Origin: Formivibrio citricus
Lineage (GTDB): Bacteria; Pseudomonadota; Gammaproteobacteria; Burkholderiales; Chitinibacteraceae
DNA length: 64,000 nt
Direction of reading: 5' to 3'
Assembly (NCBI RefSeq): GCF_900115065.1
Contig: NZ_FOVE01000005.1
Coordinates: forward strand, 62,001-126,000
This document shows positions 29,411 through 38,602 of the stretch, one piece after another; the stretch's first letter is position 1; the number at the start of each line of letters is the position of its first letter. The translations under genes were made by a program, and so were the position numbers. Under the pieces are notes generated by a model. That model was given only the letters and a program-made list of their open reading frames with translations. It made no database searches and was not told where the DNA came from.

Positions 29411-31177
29411 TTGCTTGCCACCAACCGCAAACTCGAACTTTCCGCCGTTCTGCAGGAACTGGTGGCAGACAAATTGCTTTCCGCCAAGGATGCGGAAAAA
29501 GCCCAGCCCCCAAGCAACCGCAAAGGGCAGGAAATACACCCATTGGTGGTCATCGGCAACGCCCGCTTGGTCGACCAGCGCAACCCGCAGAAATTCCTTT
29601 CGACCGAAGCGCTGACCGAATGGCTGGCCGGCAAGGCCGGGCTGCCTTATTTCCACATCGACCCGCTGAAAATCGACGTCGCCAGCGTCTGCGATGCATT
29701 TTCGTACGCCTATGCAACGCGTTTCCGCATCCTGCCGGTTGCAGTCGCTGCGAACGAAATCACGGTCGCAACCGCCGAGCCTTTCGAGCGGGAATGGCAG
29801 GCCGAACTGGAACGCGCCCTGCGCCTGCGAATTCATGCAGTCGTGGCCAACCCGCTCGACATCGTTCGCTATCTTGCCGAGTTCTACAATCTGGCACGCT
29901 CCGTACGTCATGCACTCGACACCCACCGCTCTCTGCCGACGGGCATCACCAATTACGAGCAGTTGGTCAAACTGGGCAAGACCGGATCGATCGACGCCAA
30001 CGACCAGGCCATCGTCACCATCGTGGACTGGCTGCTGCAATACGCTTTCGAACAACGCGCCAGCGACATTCACATCGAACCGCGGCGCGATATCTGTCTG
30101 GTGCGTTTTCGCATCGACGGCATCATGCATCTGGTCTACCAGACCCCCATGCCAGTCATGGCTGCCATCACCAACCGTATCAAGCTTTTGGCGCGCATGG
30201 ATGTAACCGAGAAACGCCGACCGCAGGACGGACGCATCAAAACCCAGTCGCCTGCAGGCGAAGAAATCGAACTGCGTCTTTCCTGCATGCCAACCGCTTT
30301 CGGCGAAAAACTGGTATTGCGTATCTTCAACCCGGACGTTCTGCTGCGCAGCTTCAACGAACTTGGGTTCACAGACGATGAATTGCGCCAGTGGCAGGAA
30401 CTTTCCCATCGTCCGCACGGCATTGTCCTGGTTACCGGACCGACAGGCTCCGGCAAGACCACGACCCTCTATTCCACGCTGCGCGAACTTGCGACACCGG
30501 AAGTCAACGTCTGCACGGTGGAAGACCCGATCGAAATGGTTTACCCGCACCTCAACCAGATGCAGGTGCAGCACAACATCGGCCTCGATTTCGCCAGTGG
30601 CATCCGTACCCTGCTGCGCCAGGATCCCGACATCGTCATGGTGGGTGAAATCCGCGATCTGGAAACCGCGGAAATGGCCATCCAGGCCGCGCTGACCGGC
30701 CACCTGGTATTTTCCACGCTGCACACCAACGATTCGGCCTCGGCCATCACCCGCATGCTGGATCTGGGCGTACCTGCCTACCTGATCCGCGCCACGGTAC
30801 TCGGCGTCATGGCGCAACGGCTTGCGCGCACCGTCTGTCCGCATTGCAAGAAGATGGAAGAAACCGTACCGCAAGTCTGGAATGACCTGATCAGGCCCTG
30901 GAAAGCGCCGGCTCCAGCCAAGACCGCCACCCCGGTTGGCTGTCTGGAATGCCGCATGACAGGCTACCTTGGGCGCGTCGGCATCTATGAAATGCTGGTC
31001 ATGACCCCGGCCCTGCGCGAACTGGTCGTCGAAGGACTGGACTCGGCCAAACTGCGCGATGCAGCCGTCAAGGAAGGAATGCGCCCCCTGCGCATTGCCG
31101 GTGCCTGCAAGGTTGCCGAAGGATTGACCACACCGGAAGAAATCGCCCGCAACACCCCGCCTGCGGACGGAAGATGA
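29411..31177 (+). CDS. GspE/PilB-family secretion or pilus assembly ATPase
   Basis: A 588-residue hexameric ATPase of the type II secretion / type IV pilus superfamily. The N-terminal region (about 1-160) looks like a T2SSE_N/MshEN domain. The ATPase core has SDIHIEPRRD, Walker A GPTGSGKT (343-350), the Asp box, DPDIVMVGEIRD (Walker B) and the His box HLVFSTLHTND. The four-cysteine zinc site is C476, C479, C511, C514. The start must be TTG at 29411: an in-frame stop lies at 29393, and AAAGGGG precedes at good spacing. No secretin, PilC or pilin genes are adjacent, so the machine it drives is elsewhere. Next gene is a diguanylate cyclase. Confidence 0.88.
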   Translation: MLATNRKLELSAVLQELVADKLLSAKDAEKAQPPSNRKGQEIHPLVVIGNARLVDQRNPQKFLSTEALTEWLAGKAGLPYFHIDPLKIDVASVCDAFSYAYATRFRILPVAVAANEITVATAEPFEREWQAELERALRLRIHAVVANPLDIVRYLAEFYNLARSVRHALDTHRSLPTGITNYEQLVKLGKTGSIDANDQAIVTIVDWLLQYAFEQRASDIHIEPRRDICLVRFRIDGIMHLVYQTPMPVMAAITNRIKLLARMDVTEKRRPQDGRIKTQSPAGEEIELRLSCMPTAFGEKLVLRIFNPDVLLRSFNELGFTDDELRQWQELSHRPHGIVLVTGPTGSGKTTTLYSTLRELATPEVNVCTVEDPIEMVYPHLNQMQVQHNIGLDFASGIRTLLRQDPDIVMVGEIRDLETAEMAIQAALTGHLVFSTLHTNDSASAITRMLDLGVPAYLIRATVLGVMAQRLARTVCPHCKKMEETVPQVWNDLIRPWKAPAPAKTATPVGCLECRMTGYLGRVGIYEMLVMTPALRELVVEGLDSAKLRDAAVKEGMRPLRIAGACKVAEGLTTPEEIARNTPPADGR

Positions 31178-31212
31178 ACGACGACGCAACAATGCAAGAC
31201 CGGTCAGCAGCC

Positions 31213-31218
31213 TATACT
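31213..31218 (+). promoter_or_regulatory. Candidate -10 box for the diguanylate cyclase gene
   Basis: TATACT lies 32 bp before the ATG at 31245, followed by a strong GGAGGTG ribosome site. The -35 match is poor. Confidence 0.35.
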
Positions 31219-31244
31219 GACTCCATGCATGGAGGTGTTCCACA

Positions 31245-33728
31245 ATGAGGCTTGCTTCTCCGGCACCGCTTGGCCAGTTCAGCGCTTTCCTCGCGCGCCT
31301 TGCAGCGCTCGTGGTGCTGGCGTTTTGCCTTCAGGGCGTTTACGCCGCAGAAGCACAGCCTCCGGCGCAGGACAAAAGCCTCAACCGAGAAGTTGCCACC
31401 GACAAGGCAACACCACCGGCTTCGGGCAAGTCCAGCGCGGTAAAGAACGTCGCGCGCGCCGAATCCGAGTTCGACATGGACAAGGCCAGCGCTTCCAGCC
31501 GGGACAAATACCGCGACGTCCTGTTCGCCAGCCAGCTTGCCGTCATCGTTCTGACCGCGCTTTGCTGGCTTTTCTTTGCAATCAATCGCCGGCTGAAAAC
31601 CGAAATCCAGGCCAAGGAAGCCTTGTCCGAAGAATTGCGCAAGGCAGGGCAGGAATATGAGGCCTTGCTGGATTCCGCTCCCTTCCCCGTCGTCGTCACC
31701 AGCCTACAGGATGGCCGGATCGAATACGTCAACACAAGAGCCGCCGAACTCTATGGCGCGCCGAAGGAAAACCTGATCGGCCATCCGGCGGCTGATTCCT
31801 ATACCAACCCGCGGCAGCGCGAGGAAGTCATCGGACACGTCAAGCGCGACGGGAAACTCATCGATTTCGAAGCCGAACTGGAAAACCTGTACGGAGAAAG
31901 AAGGCAGGTGCTGCTTTCCTGTATCCAGACCACGATGCGCAACAAGCCGGTCATCCTCACCGCTTTCAGCGACATCACTTCGCTCAAGCAGGCCAAACAG
32001 GAAATCATCAACCGGGAATGGCAACTGCGCAGCGTGATCGAGAATGCGCCGATTCCGATCGTTATCTGCCAGATCGAAACCCATCTGTTCCACTATATCA
32101 ACCAGCGTGCCGCTACCATTCTGGGGCTGACCCAGGACGAAGCCACAGGCCGTTCCTTTGCCGATTATTTTGTCAACCTGGCCGACCTTGAGCTTCTGGA
32201 ATCCAGAAGAGGTGCCCATGATGGCATCCGTGACATCGAAGCGCGGTTGATCAACGAGCCCGGCATCCCCTTCTGGGCGCTGATTTCCAGCCAGATCGGC
32301 GAAATGGATGGAAAAAAACTGGCGTTTTATTCCTTCAGCGACATTTCGCTGCAGAAAAAAGCCGAAGAAAGCATCACCCAAAGCGAACAGGAGCTGCGCC
32401 GCCTGCTGGATTTTGCGCCGACACCGATTCTGATCATTCATCTCACGGACAATCGCGTGCTTTACGCCAACCGGCTTGCCGGGGAGCAGACCGGCATTGA
32501 TGCAGAACATCCCGAGAATGAAACGGTTGCAAATTACTGCGAAACCGGCGAACTGGAAAGACTGTCCGGACTGCTGCAAAAAGACGGTTTCGTATCGGGA
32601 TTTGAAACCCGCATTTACCCCAGAAGGGGCGCCCCCTTCTGGGTGCTCATGACGGTGGGGCGAACCCGCTTCCAGCTCCAACAGGCCCTGATCGTGGCTT
32701 TTTCCAACATCGACGAACGCAAGCGCATGGAGGAAATCCTGCGCGAAAGCGAAGAGCGCCTGCGCTTTATCGCTGACAACACCGCCGACGTCATCTGGCA
32801 GATGGACCGCGATTTCAACATCCTCTACATCAACGAATCGGACGAAAAACTGCGCGGCTTCCCCCGCGAGCAGGTTGTCGGCCAGCCGGCCAGCACGCTG
32901 TTTACGCCGGAATACGCCGAATACTATGTCGCGCTGGGCAATGAACGCATGCGGCAAGAGAACGAAGGGATCATCACCGGAACCTACACTTACCAAGCCC
33001 AACAGATCCGGGCCGACGGCACCAGCATCTGGGTCGAGGTCGTATCCACGCCGCAGCGCAACGAACAGGGCGAAATCGTTTTCTTTACCGGCGTGACCCG
33101 CGACATCTCCGAGCGCAAGAAAGCCGAACAGACGCTCAAGGCGACCAATGCCAAGCTTTCCGAACAACTGCAACAGATCAGGGAATTGCAGGCAGCCCTG
33201 CAGGAGCAGGCCATCCGCGATCCGCTGACCGGACTGTTCAACCGGCGCTATTTTGATGAAGCAGTGGAAATGGAACTCGCCCGCGCCCAGCGCGAAGGCT
33301 ATCCGGTCACGTTTGCGCTGCTCGATCTGGATCACTTCAAGCAGATCAACGATACCTACGGCCACCAGGCCGGCGACGAAGCGCTCAAGAACATGGCGAG
33401 AATCCTGCGCGAATCTTCACGCGGCAGCGATATCGCCTGCCGCTTCGGCGGTGAGGAATTCCTCTTGCTGCTGCCCAATCTCGGCCTGGAAGCGGCACAC
33501 AACCGTGCCGAAGCCTGGCGCCAGCGGCTGGCGAACACCGAGATCCACTTCGGCCAGTTCAGTTTCTTCATCACGGCTTCCATCGGGCTGGCGGCCTACC
33601 CCCAGCACGGACGGCGCGCCGATGATCTGGTTCGCCAAGCCGACGAAGCGCTGTACCGGGCCAAGAGCAGTGGCCGCAACCAGGTGATTATTGCTGCCTA
33701 TCCGCCCGAATCGCCGTCGGCACGGTAA
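31245..33728 (+). CDS. Membrane-bound multi-PAS diguanylate cyclase
   Basis: An 827-residue protein. A signal-anchor helix at about 15-35 and a second helix near 95-112 enclose a short periplasmic loop. Four PAS modules follow (about 135-250, 260-370, 380-495, 500-625; for example PFPVVVTSLQDGRIEYVNTR, IPIVICQIETHLFHYINQ, RFIADNTADVIWQMDRDFN). A coiled coil then leads to the GGDEF domain. The active site is GGEEF (about residue 730) and is intact. An RxxD inhibitory site (RGSD) sits five residues before it, so product inhibition by c-di-GMP is expected. No EAL domain. It probably converts several cytoplasmic cues into c-di-GMP; targets could include the neighbouring ATPase (inference). Confidence 0.93.
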   Translation: MRLASPAPLGQFSAFLARLAALVVLAFCLQGVYAAEAQPPAQDKSLNREVATDKATPPASGKSSAVKNVARAESEFDMDKASASSRDKYRDVLFASQLAVIVLTALCWLFFAINRRLKTEIQAKEALSEELRKAGQEYEALLDSAPFPVVVTSLQDGRIEYVNTRAAELYGAPKENLIGHPAADSYTNPRQREEVIGHVKRDGKLIDFEAELENLYGERRQVLLSCIQTTMRNKPVILTAFSDITSLKQAKQEIINREWQLRSVIENAPIPIVICQIETHLFHYINQRAATILGLTQDEATGRSFADYFVNLADLELLESRRGAHDGIRDIEARLINEPGIPFWALISSQIGEMDGKKLAFYSFSDISLQKKAEESITQSEQELRRLLDFAPTPILIIHLTDNRVLYANRLAGEQTGIDAEHPENETVANYCETGELERLSGLLQKDGFVSGFETRIYPRRGAPFWVLMTVGRTRFQLQQALIVAFSNIDERKRMEEILRESEERLRFIADNTADVIWQMDRDFNILYINESDEKLRGFPREQVVGQPASTLFTPEYAEYYVALGNERMRQENEGIITGTYTYQAQQIRADGTSIWVEVVSTPQRNEQGEIVFFTGVTRDISERKKAEQTLKATNAKLSEQLQQIRELQAALQEQAIRDPLTGLFNRRYFDEAVEMELARAQREGYPVTFALLDLDHFKQINDTYGHQAGDEALKNMARILRESSRGSDIACRFGGEEFLLLLPNLGLEAAHNRAEAWRQRLANTEIHFGQFSFFITASIGLAAYPQHGRRADDLVRQADEALYRAKSSGRNQVIIAAYPPESPSAR

Positions 33729-33764
33729 AATGCACGCTTTGCATTTTCCGCCAGCGAGTTTGCC

Positions 33765-34442
33765 ATGCCGACCTATCGTATCGCGCCCAGCCTTCTTTCC
33801 GCCGATTTCGCCCGTCTGGGCGAAGAAGTCCGCGACGTCATCGCCGCCGGGGCCGACATCATCCACTTCGACGTCATGGACAACCACTACGTCCCCAACC
33901 TGACCATCGGCCCGCTGGTCTGCGAAGCGATCCGTCCGCACACCACCGCACCCATTGACGTGCACTTGATGGTCAAACCCGTTGACCGCATCATCCCCGA
34001 CTTTGCCAAGGCCGGCGCCAACATCATCACCTTCCACCCGGAAGCAAGCGAACATGTCGACCGCACCTTGGGCCTGATCCGCGATTCCGGCTGCAAGGCG
34101 GGGTTGGTGCTCAACCCGGCCACGCCGCTCAACTGCCTCGATTACGTCATGGACAAGCTCGACATCATCCTCTTGATGAGCGTCAACCCCGGCTACGGCG
34201 GCCAGTCGTTCATCCCCTCCGTCCTGGACAAGGCCCGCGCCACGCGCGCGCGCATCGACGAATACACCGCCCGCACCGGACGGGAAATCTGGCTGGAGAT
34301 TGACGGCGGCGTCAAGATCGACAACATCCGTGAAATCGCCCAGGCCGGCGTGGATACCTTCGTCGCCGGTTCGGCCATTTTCGGCAAGCCCGACTACAAA
34401 ACCATCATCGACCAGATGCGCAGGGAGCTCGCACAAGCATGA
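33765..34442 (+). CDS. rpe: Ribulose-phosphate 3-epimerase
   Basis: A 225-residue TIM-barrel enzyme that interconverts ribulose 5-phosphate and xylulose 5-phosphate. Seen are [16 protein letters not shown], the metal-site [30 protein letters not shown] and EIDGGVK. Its stop overlaps the gph start (ATGA); the rpe-gph pair is common in proteobacteria, where gph usually precedes trpE. Here trpE is absent and repeats follow. Confidence 0.98.
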   Translation: MPTYRIAPSLLSADFARLGEEVRDVIAAGADIIHFDVMDNHYVPNLTIGPLVCEAIRPHTTAPIDVHLMVKPVDRIIPDFAKAGANIITFHPEASEHVDRTLGLIRDSGCKAGLVLNPATPLNCLDYVMDKLDIILLMSVNPGYGGQSFIPSVLDKARATRARIDEYTARTGREIWLEIDGGVKIDNIREIAQAGVDTFVAGSAIFGKPDYKTIIDQMRRELAQA

Positions 34443-35116
34443 CCATCAAAGCCATTGCCTTCGACCTCGACGGTACCATCGTCGATTCGATACCGGATCT
34501 TTCCAATGCCGCCAACCATGCCCGTGCGCACCTCGGCATGGAGCCGTTGGCCGCGAAAATCATTGAAAGCTACGTCGGGGACGGCGCCGACGTCATGGTC
34601 GCCCGCTCGCTCGCCAACGACATGAGTGCGGTCTACACCGGCACGCCGCAGCAACAGGAAGGCCTGGCCGCCTTCGACGCCCATTACCTCGAGCACCTGC
34701 ACGTCAACACCCGCTTCTACGAGGGTGTGGAGCCGGTTCTGCGCGCGCTGAAGCAGCGCGGCTACCCGCTGGCGCTCGTCACCAACAAGGCCGAACGCTA
34801 CACGCTGCCGCTGATCGAGCGCCTTGGCGCCAGGGAATTGTTCGACGTCGTGGTCGGCGGCGATACGCTGGCCACCCGCAAGCCGGACGCCGGCCCGCTG
34901 CTGCATGCCGCCAGCCAGTTCGGCATCGCCCCGGCCGAGCTTTTGATGGTAGGCGATTCGAAAAACGACGCGCTCACGGCCCGCAACGCCGGCTGCCCGG
35001 TCTATCTGGTGCCGCACGGCTATGCCGACCCGCGCCAGTTTGATTGCGACCGGGTTCTGCGCGATACGGCAGAGCTACTGGAACTGTTGCCGGTTACGCC
35101 TGCTTCGGCCGCTTGA
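34439..35116 (+). CDS. gph: Phosphoglycolate phosphatase
   Basis: A 225-residue HAD-superfamily phosphatase that removes 2-phosphoglycolate. Motif I is [10 protein letters not shown] with nucleophile and acid/base aspartates, motif II is VTNKAERY, and motif IV is [16 protein letters not shown]. Start overlaps the rpe stop. The stop codon lies at the start of a long dispersed repeat (35111 onward), and the usual trp genes downstream are missing. Confidence 0.95.
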   Translation: MTIKAIAFDLDGTIVDSIPDLSNAANHARAHLGMEPLAAKIIESYVGDGADVMVARSLANDMSAVYTGTPQQQEGLAAFDAHYLEHLHVNTRFYEGVEPVLRALKQRGYPLALVTNKAERYTLPLIERLGARELFDVVVGGDTLATRKPDAGPLLHAASQFGIAPAELLMVGDSKNDALTARNAGCPVYLVPHGYADPRQFDCDRVLRDTAELLELLPVTPASAA

Positions 35117-35208
35117 ATGGTTGCAGGGTGCGCCGTGCGCACCCATAGACGGGGCGGTGCGCATGGCGCACCCTACCCATAGCTACCCTCGGCTTACCCG
35201 CTTGAATC
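35111..35208. repeat. Dispersed repeat, GTGCGC family, copy A
   Basis: About 95 bp beginning GCTTGAATGGTTGCAGGGTG and containing the palindrome GGTGCGC...GCGCACC. A close copy lies at 35374-35473, in the same orientation. The 330-bp gap between gph and tatD is filled by these two copies and a different element between them. Confidence 0.85.
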
Positions 35209-35261
35209 ACCGTGGGCGCGTCGTGCGCACAGTGCATTTCCATGGATACAGTGGGTAGTAG

Positions 35262-35370
35262 GTAGCCCGGATGCAGCGTAGCGGAATCCGGGAACGCGAG
35301 TTGCGAAGACAAACCGGGGTTGCGGCAATCGCCAACGAAAGCCCCGGATTTCACGTTGTTTCATCCGGGC
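35262..35370. repeat. BIME-like repeat with inverted CCCGGAT units
   Basis: GTAGCCCGGATGCAGCG...GGAATCCGGG is followed by CCCCGGATTTCACG...CATCCGGGC in inverted order. The same unit pair occurs at 46619-46728. Confidence 0.8.
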
Positions 35371-35373
35371 CAC

Positions 35374-35473
35374 TCGCTTGAATGGTTGTAGGGTGCGCCA
35401 TGCGCACCAATAGACGGGGCGGTGCGCACGGCGCACCCTACCCATAGTTATCCCTGGCGCGCCCGCTTGAACA
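35374..35473. repeat. Dispersed repeat, GTGCGC family, copy B
   Basis: Direct copy of 35111-35208 with few mismatches. Its last 25 bp run into the 3' end of tatD, so the final codons of tatD are shared with the repeat. Confidence 0.85.
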
Positions 35474-36224
35474 AGCGGAAGAAATTCTCGGTGCTCGCCG
35501 CTGCGATCTCGTGCAGCGGCACGCCGCGCAGGTCGGCGATGCATTCGGCCACGTGGCGCACCAGCGCCGGGTGGTTGAGCTTGCCGCGGAACGGTACCGG
35601 CGCGAGATAAGGCGCGTCGGTTTCGATCAACAACCGGTCCAGCGGCACCCTCTTCGCCACTTCCTTGAGTTCGACGGCGCTCTTGAAGGTCACCACGCCG
35701 GAGAAGGACAAGTAGAAGCCCATTTCCAGCGACTGTTCGGCCACCGCCCATGACTCGGTAAAGCAGTGCATCACGCCGCCGACTTCGGCGGCGTTTTCTT
35801 CGCGCAGAATCAGCAAGGTATCCGCCGCCGATTCTCGGGTATGCACGATCAACGGCAAGCCGGCCTGTTTTGCGGCGCGGATGTGCGTGCGGAAACGTTC
35901 GCGCTGCCATTCGGGCTGATCTTTGTGCCAGTAGTAATCCAGCCCCGTTTCACCGATTGCGACCACTTTTTCCCATTGCGACAGCGCCAGCAGGCGCTCC
36001 AGCGTCGGCTCTTCGCCCTCGTCATGGCTCGGATGCACGCCAACCGAGGCAAACAGGTTTTCATGCTCCTCGGCTAGCGCCAGCACCTGCGGCAGGTTTT
36101 CGAGGTCTACGCCCACGCACAGCGCGTGAGTCACGCCGTTGGCTTCCATTTGCGCCAGATGCAGATCGAGATTGGCGGCAAGGTCGGGAAAATTGAGATG
36201 GCAATGCGAATCGACGAACATCAT
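35448..36224 (-). CDS. tatD: TatD-family metal-dependent DNase/hydrolase
   Basis: A 258-residue TIM-barrel hydrolase. The metal ligands are seen in FVDSHCHLNF, GETGLDYYW, VHTRES, HCFTES and ETDAPYLAP. E. coli relatives are 3'-5' exonucleases. The ATG at 36224 has AGGAACC upstream; 36221 is also an ATG, while a frame from 36242 would need TTG. It follows pilZ-holB-tmk in the usual order, but a strong terminator lies just upstream, so it probably has its own promoter. Confidence 0.93.
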   Translation of the reverse strand: MMFVDSHCHLNFPDLAANLDLHLAQMEANGVTHALCVGVDLENLPQVLALAEEHENLFASVGVHPSHDEGEEPTLERLLALSQWEKVVAIGETGLDYYWHKDQPEWQRERFRTHIRAAKQAGLPLIVHTRESAADTLLILREENAAEVGGVMHCFTESWAVAEQSLEMGFYLSFSGVVTFKSAVELKEVAKRVPLDRLLIETDAPYLAPVPFRGKLNHPALVRHVAECIADLRGVPLHEIAAASTENFFRLFKRARQG

Positions 36225-36240
36225 TTCGGTTCCTGAAATC

Positions 36241-36265
36241 AAAAGGCCGCACGATCGTGCGGCCT
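36241..36265 (-). terminator. Intrinsic terminator of the tmk-holB-pilZ operon
   Basis: A 22-bp perfect palindrome, AGGCCGCACGA with its complement, followed on the minus strand by TTTTG. It ends 17 bp before the tatD start codon. Confidence 0.85.
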
Positions 36266-36344
36266 GTTACTTTGCTGCATATGGATCCGGCCGGATTTTG
36301 TTTGCACTCGTCACCTCGGCGCTGGCCAGGGTTCAGTGGTTTGA

Positions 36345-36405
36345 AACGGCTTCGTCGCTGGATACCGGCCTGCGCCGGTATGACGGCAAAAATTCAAACT
36401 TCACT
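36345..36405. repeat. Dispersed ATACCGGC palindrome
   Basis: CTTCGTCGCTGGATACCGGC, then CTGCGCCGGTATGACGGC and AAAATTCAAACTTCAC. Near-identical segments occur at 41150-41210 and 55316-55352; the shorter palindrome core also occurs near 41.0, 44.9, 49.2 and 61.5 kb. Confidence 0.85.
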
Positions 36406-36423
36406 TGGCTCGAATCGATAAGG

Positions 36424-36792
36424 TCACATGGTGTGCGTGGCGCGACCGGATTGTAAATATCCGCCCAGCAAGCCCTCGATCTTGTTGCGCGCCTGCTGTC
36501 CGGCCTCGTTGCCGGAAAACTGTACGCCGATGCCCTGCTGGTGATTGTTGTGCGCACCGGCCGGCGTTACCCAGACCACATGCCCGGATACGGCGATCTT
36601 GGCCGGATCGTCGAGCAGGGAAAGCAGCATGAATACTTCGTCGCCCAGGTTGTAGTGCTTGTTGGTCGGGATAAAAATACCGCCGCCCTTGATGAAGGGC
36701 ATGTACGACGCATACAACGCGGCTTTCTCGCGGATATTCAGCGAAAGCACACCGGGGCGGCTCACCGCCGCCTGCTTGGGAATTTCAGCCAT
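36424..36792 (-). CDS. pilZ: PilZ-domain protein of type IV pilus type
   Basis: A 122-residue single-domain PilZ protein (GGGIFIPTNKHYNLGDEVFM, AVSGHVVWVTP, GIGVQF). It lacks the RxxxR c-di-GMP-binding motif, like the founding PilZ of Pseudomonas that acts in pilus assembly without binding the nucleotide. It overlaps holB by 8 bp in the tmk-holB-pilZ order that is common in proteobacteria. It fits with pilW and possibly the GspE/PilB-like ATPase in this window. Confidence 0.93.
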   Translation of the reverse strand: MAEIPKQAAVSRPGVLSLNIREKAALYASYMPFIKGGGIFIPTNKHYNLGDEVFMLLSLLDDPAKIAVSGHVVWVTPAGAHNNHQQGIGVQFSGNEAGQQARNKIEGLLGGYLQSGRATHTM

Positions 36793-37813
36793 GTCCCGTT
36801 CCGCGCGGCTTGCCGCGCAATGCCTCCAGATAACCGAACAACAGGGATTCGAACACCAGCCGCTGGTTGAGCGGGTGATGCGCCAGGCGCCGCGATTCCT
36901 TCAGGCCATCAAGGAAACCCAGCAGGTTGCCGGCACGGCTTGCCAGCCGTGCAAGATCGTCGCGCCAATCCGGATAATAGCGGATTCTGCCGGACAACCC
37001 CAAGGCGATCAGGTCATGCACCCATTTTTGCAGCCAGTCGACCACCAGTCCGGTATCGAGCTTGGCTTTTTCGAGCTCCGCCGCCACGCCCAGGACATCC
37101 AGCGCGGCCGGGTTGGCGATATGCCCCAGGAACGCTGTACGCAACGGCAACCACTCGGCGCGGGCATCGTCCAGCGCCGCCAGCGGTGCGCCGCCCGTAT
37201 GCGCAAGATGCTGCACCGGATTGACCACGCCGTGGCCGGCCAGCCAGTCAGCGGCAACAGCCGCAGCCGGCGTAGGCACGGGAAATACGCGGCAACGACT
37301 ACGAATGGTCGGCAGCAAGCGGCGCCAGTGATGCGAAACCAGGATGAAGGTCACGCCCTGCGGCGGTTCTTCGAGCATCTTGAGAAACGCGTTGGCTGCC
37401 GAGGTATTCATCGCCTCCGCCGGTTCGACGAGCACAACCTTCGATCCGCCGCGATGCGGGGTCAGGTTGACGAAGTCGACGAGTTCGCGGATGCCCTCCA
37501 CCTTGATCAGCGGCAATTTGCGCTTGGTCTTGGCCTCCTCGCCCTCGCCGGCATCGGACTGGTCTTCGGGGGTCAGCAGGCGGAAATCAGGGTGGTTGCC
37601 GGCCAGGAACCAGCGGCAGCCATCGCATTCTCCGCACGGGGTGTGGTCCGGTTTGCGGGCTTCGCAAAGCAGGTATTGCGCCAGAAATTCGGCAAGGCGG
37701 CGCTTGCCGATGCCCGGCTCTCCGGTGATCAGCAGCGCATGCGGCAACCGCTCCCAGCCGCGCACCAGTTGCTTCCAGGAAGGGGCAAGCCAGGGATAGA
37801 AGGAGTGGGTCAT
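36785..37813 (-). CDS. holB: DNA polymerase III delta-prime subunit
   Basis: A 342-residue clamp-loader subunit. The AAA+ P-loop-like [20 protein letters not shown] is followed by the zinc module ([10 protein letters not shown]), ITGEPG, and [17 protein letters not shown]. The ATG at 37813 overlaps the tmk stop (ATGA); an upstream ATG at 37822 is also possible. The cysteine set is complete. Belongs to the tmk-holB-pilZ operon. Confidence 0.95.
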   Translation of the reverse strand: MTHSFYPWLAPSWKQLVRGWERLPHALLITGEPGIGKRRLAEFLAQYLLCEARKPDHTPCGECDGCRWFLAGNHPDFRLLTPEDQSDAGEGEEAKTKRKLPLIKVEGIRELVDFVNLTPHRGGSKVVLVEPAEAMNTSAANAFLKMLEEPPQGVTFILVSHHWRRLLPTIRSRCRVFPVPTPAAAVAADWLAGHGVVNPVQHLAHTGGAPLAALDDARAEWLPLRTAFLGHIANPAALDVLGVAAELEKAKLDTGLVVDWLQKWVHDLIALGLSGRIRYYPDWRDDLARLASRAGNLLGFLDGLKESRRLAHHPLNQRLVFESLLFGYLEALRGKPRGTGHG

Positions 37814-38451
37814 GCCAGCCATGACTCCAGCAAAGCGGACAGATCGGCACGGATTGCATCCAGGCTGCGCGTGGAATCCACCACCCGAATCCGGCCATTC
37901 GACGCTTGCGCACGGGCCAGGTAGGCGGCACGCACCCGCTCGTGAAAATCCGCCGCTTCGAGCTCGAAACGATCCAGCTCGCGGCCGTTGGCCAGGCGCG
38001 CCTGACTCACGGAAAGCGGCACGTCGAAGAGCAGGGTCAGATCGGGTTGCAGCATGGTTGCGCCCTCGCCCTGCACCCAGTGTTCCAGCGTCTGCAACTT
38101 CTCAAGCACCAGACCGCGACCGCCGCCCTGATAGGCAAAACTCGCATCGGTGAAACGGTCGGAAACCACCCACTCGCCGCGCGCCAGCGCCGGTTCGATG
38201 ACACGCGCGATATGCTCGCGGCGCGCGGCGAACATCAGCAGCGCCTCGGTTTCAAGATGCATGGGTTCGTTGAGCAGTAACTCCCGCAGCTTCTCGCCCA
38301 AGGGCGTACCGCCCGGCTCGCGCGTTACCACCAAGGGAACGCCACGCTCGCGCAACCGATCCGCCAGCCAGGCGAGATGGGTGCTCTTGCCGGCGCCATC
38401 CAGCCCTTCCAGGGAAACGAAGCGGCCACGCCGAGGATTTTGTTCTGTCAT
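37810..38451 (-). CDS. tmk: Thymidylate kinase
   Basis: A 213-residue enzyme that phosphorylates dTMP. The P-loop is [14 protein letters not shown], the DRX motif appears in [19 protein letters not shown], and the length is typical. It is the first gene of the tmk-holB-pilZ unit; the mltG gene often found before it is not here. A repeat-like hairpin lies in the gap to rmuC. Confidence 0.97.
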   Translation of the reverse strand: MTEQNPRRGRFVSLEGLDGAGKSTHLAWLADRLRERGVPLVVTREPGGTPLGEKLRELLLNEPMHLETEALLMFAARREHIARVIEPALARGEWVVSDRFTDASFAYQGGGRGLVLEKLQTLEHWVQGEGATMLQPDLTLLFDVPLSVSQARLANGRELDRFELEAADFHERVRAAYLARAQASNGRIRVVDSTRSLDAIRADLSALLESWLA

Positions 38452-38547
38452 GCTGACTACCGATTGAAGGATGGGCGGATTTTCTCACACGCCAGCGTGG
38501 TACGCAGCAGACATGTGGGGGTTCAACAGCATCCACCCTCACCCCAC

Positions 38548-38570
38548 CCCTCTCCCTACCAGGGAGAGGG
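38548..38570. repeat. Palindromic intergenic hairpin (CCCTCTCCCT type)
   Basis: CCCTCTCCCT-ACC-AGGGAGAGGG is a 10-bp perfect hairpin in the 150-bp gap between rmuC and tmk. It looks like a dispersed extragenic palindrome and could also end the rmuC transcript, but has no T-run. Confidence 0.6.
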
Positions 38571-38602
38571 AGCTGGTGCAGTGGAGGTGCGATGCGGTCA
38601 AC

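Noticed and set aside
29381-33365. Long minus-strand open frames opposite the GspE-like ATPase and the diguanylate cyclase
   Set aside because: Both real genes on the plus strand have complete motifs and ribosome sites; the opposite frames have neither.
35111-35473. Possible CRISPR array from direct repeats between gph and tatD
   Set aside because: Only two copies, 95 bp long, with no regular spacers and no cas genes.
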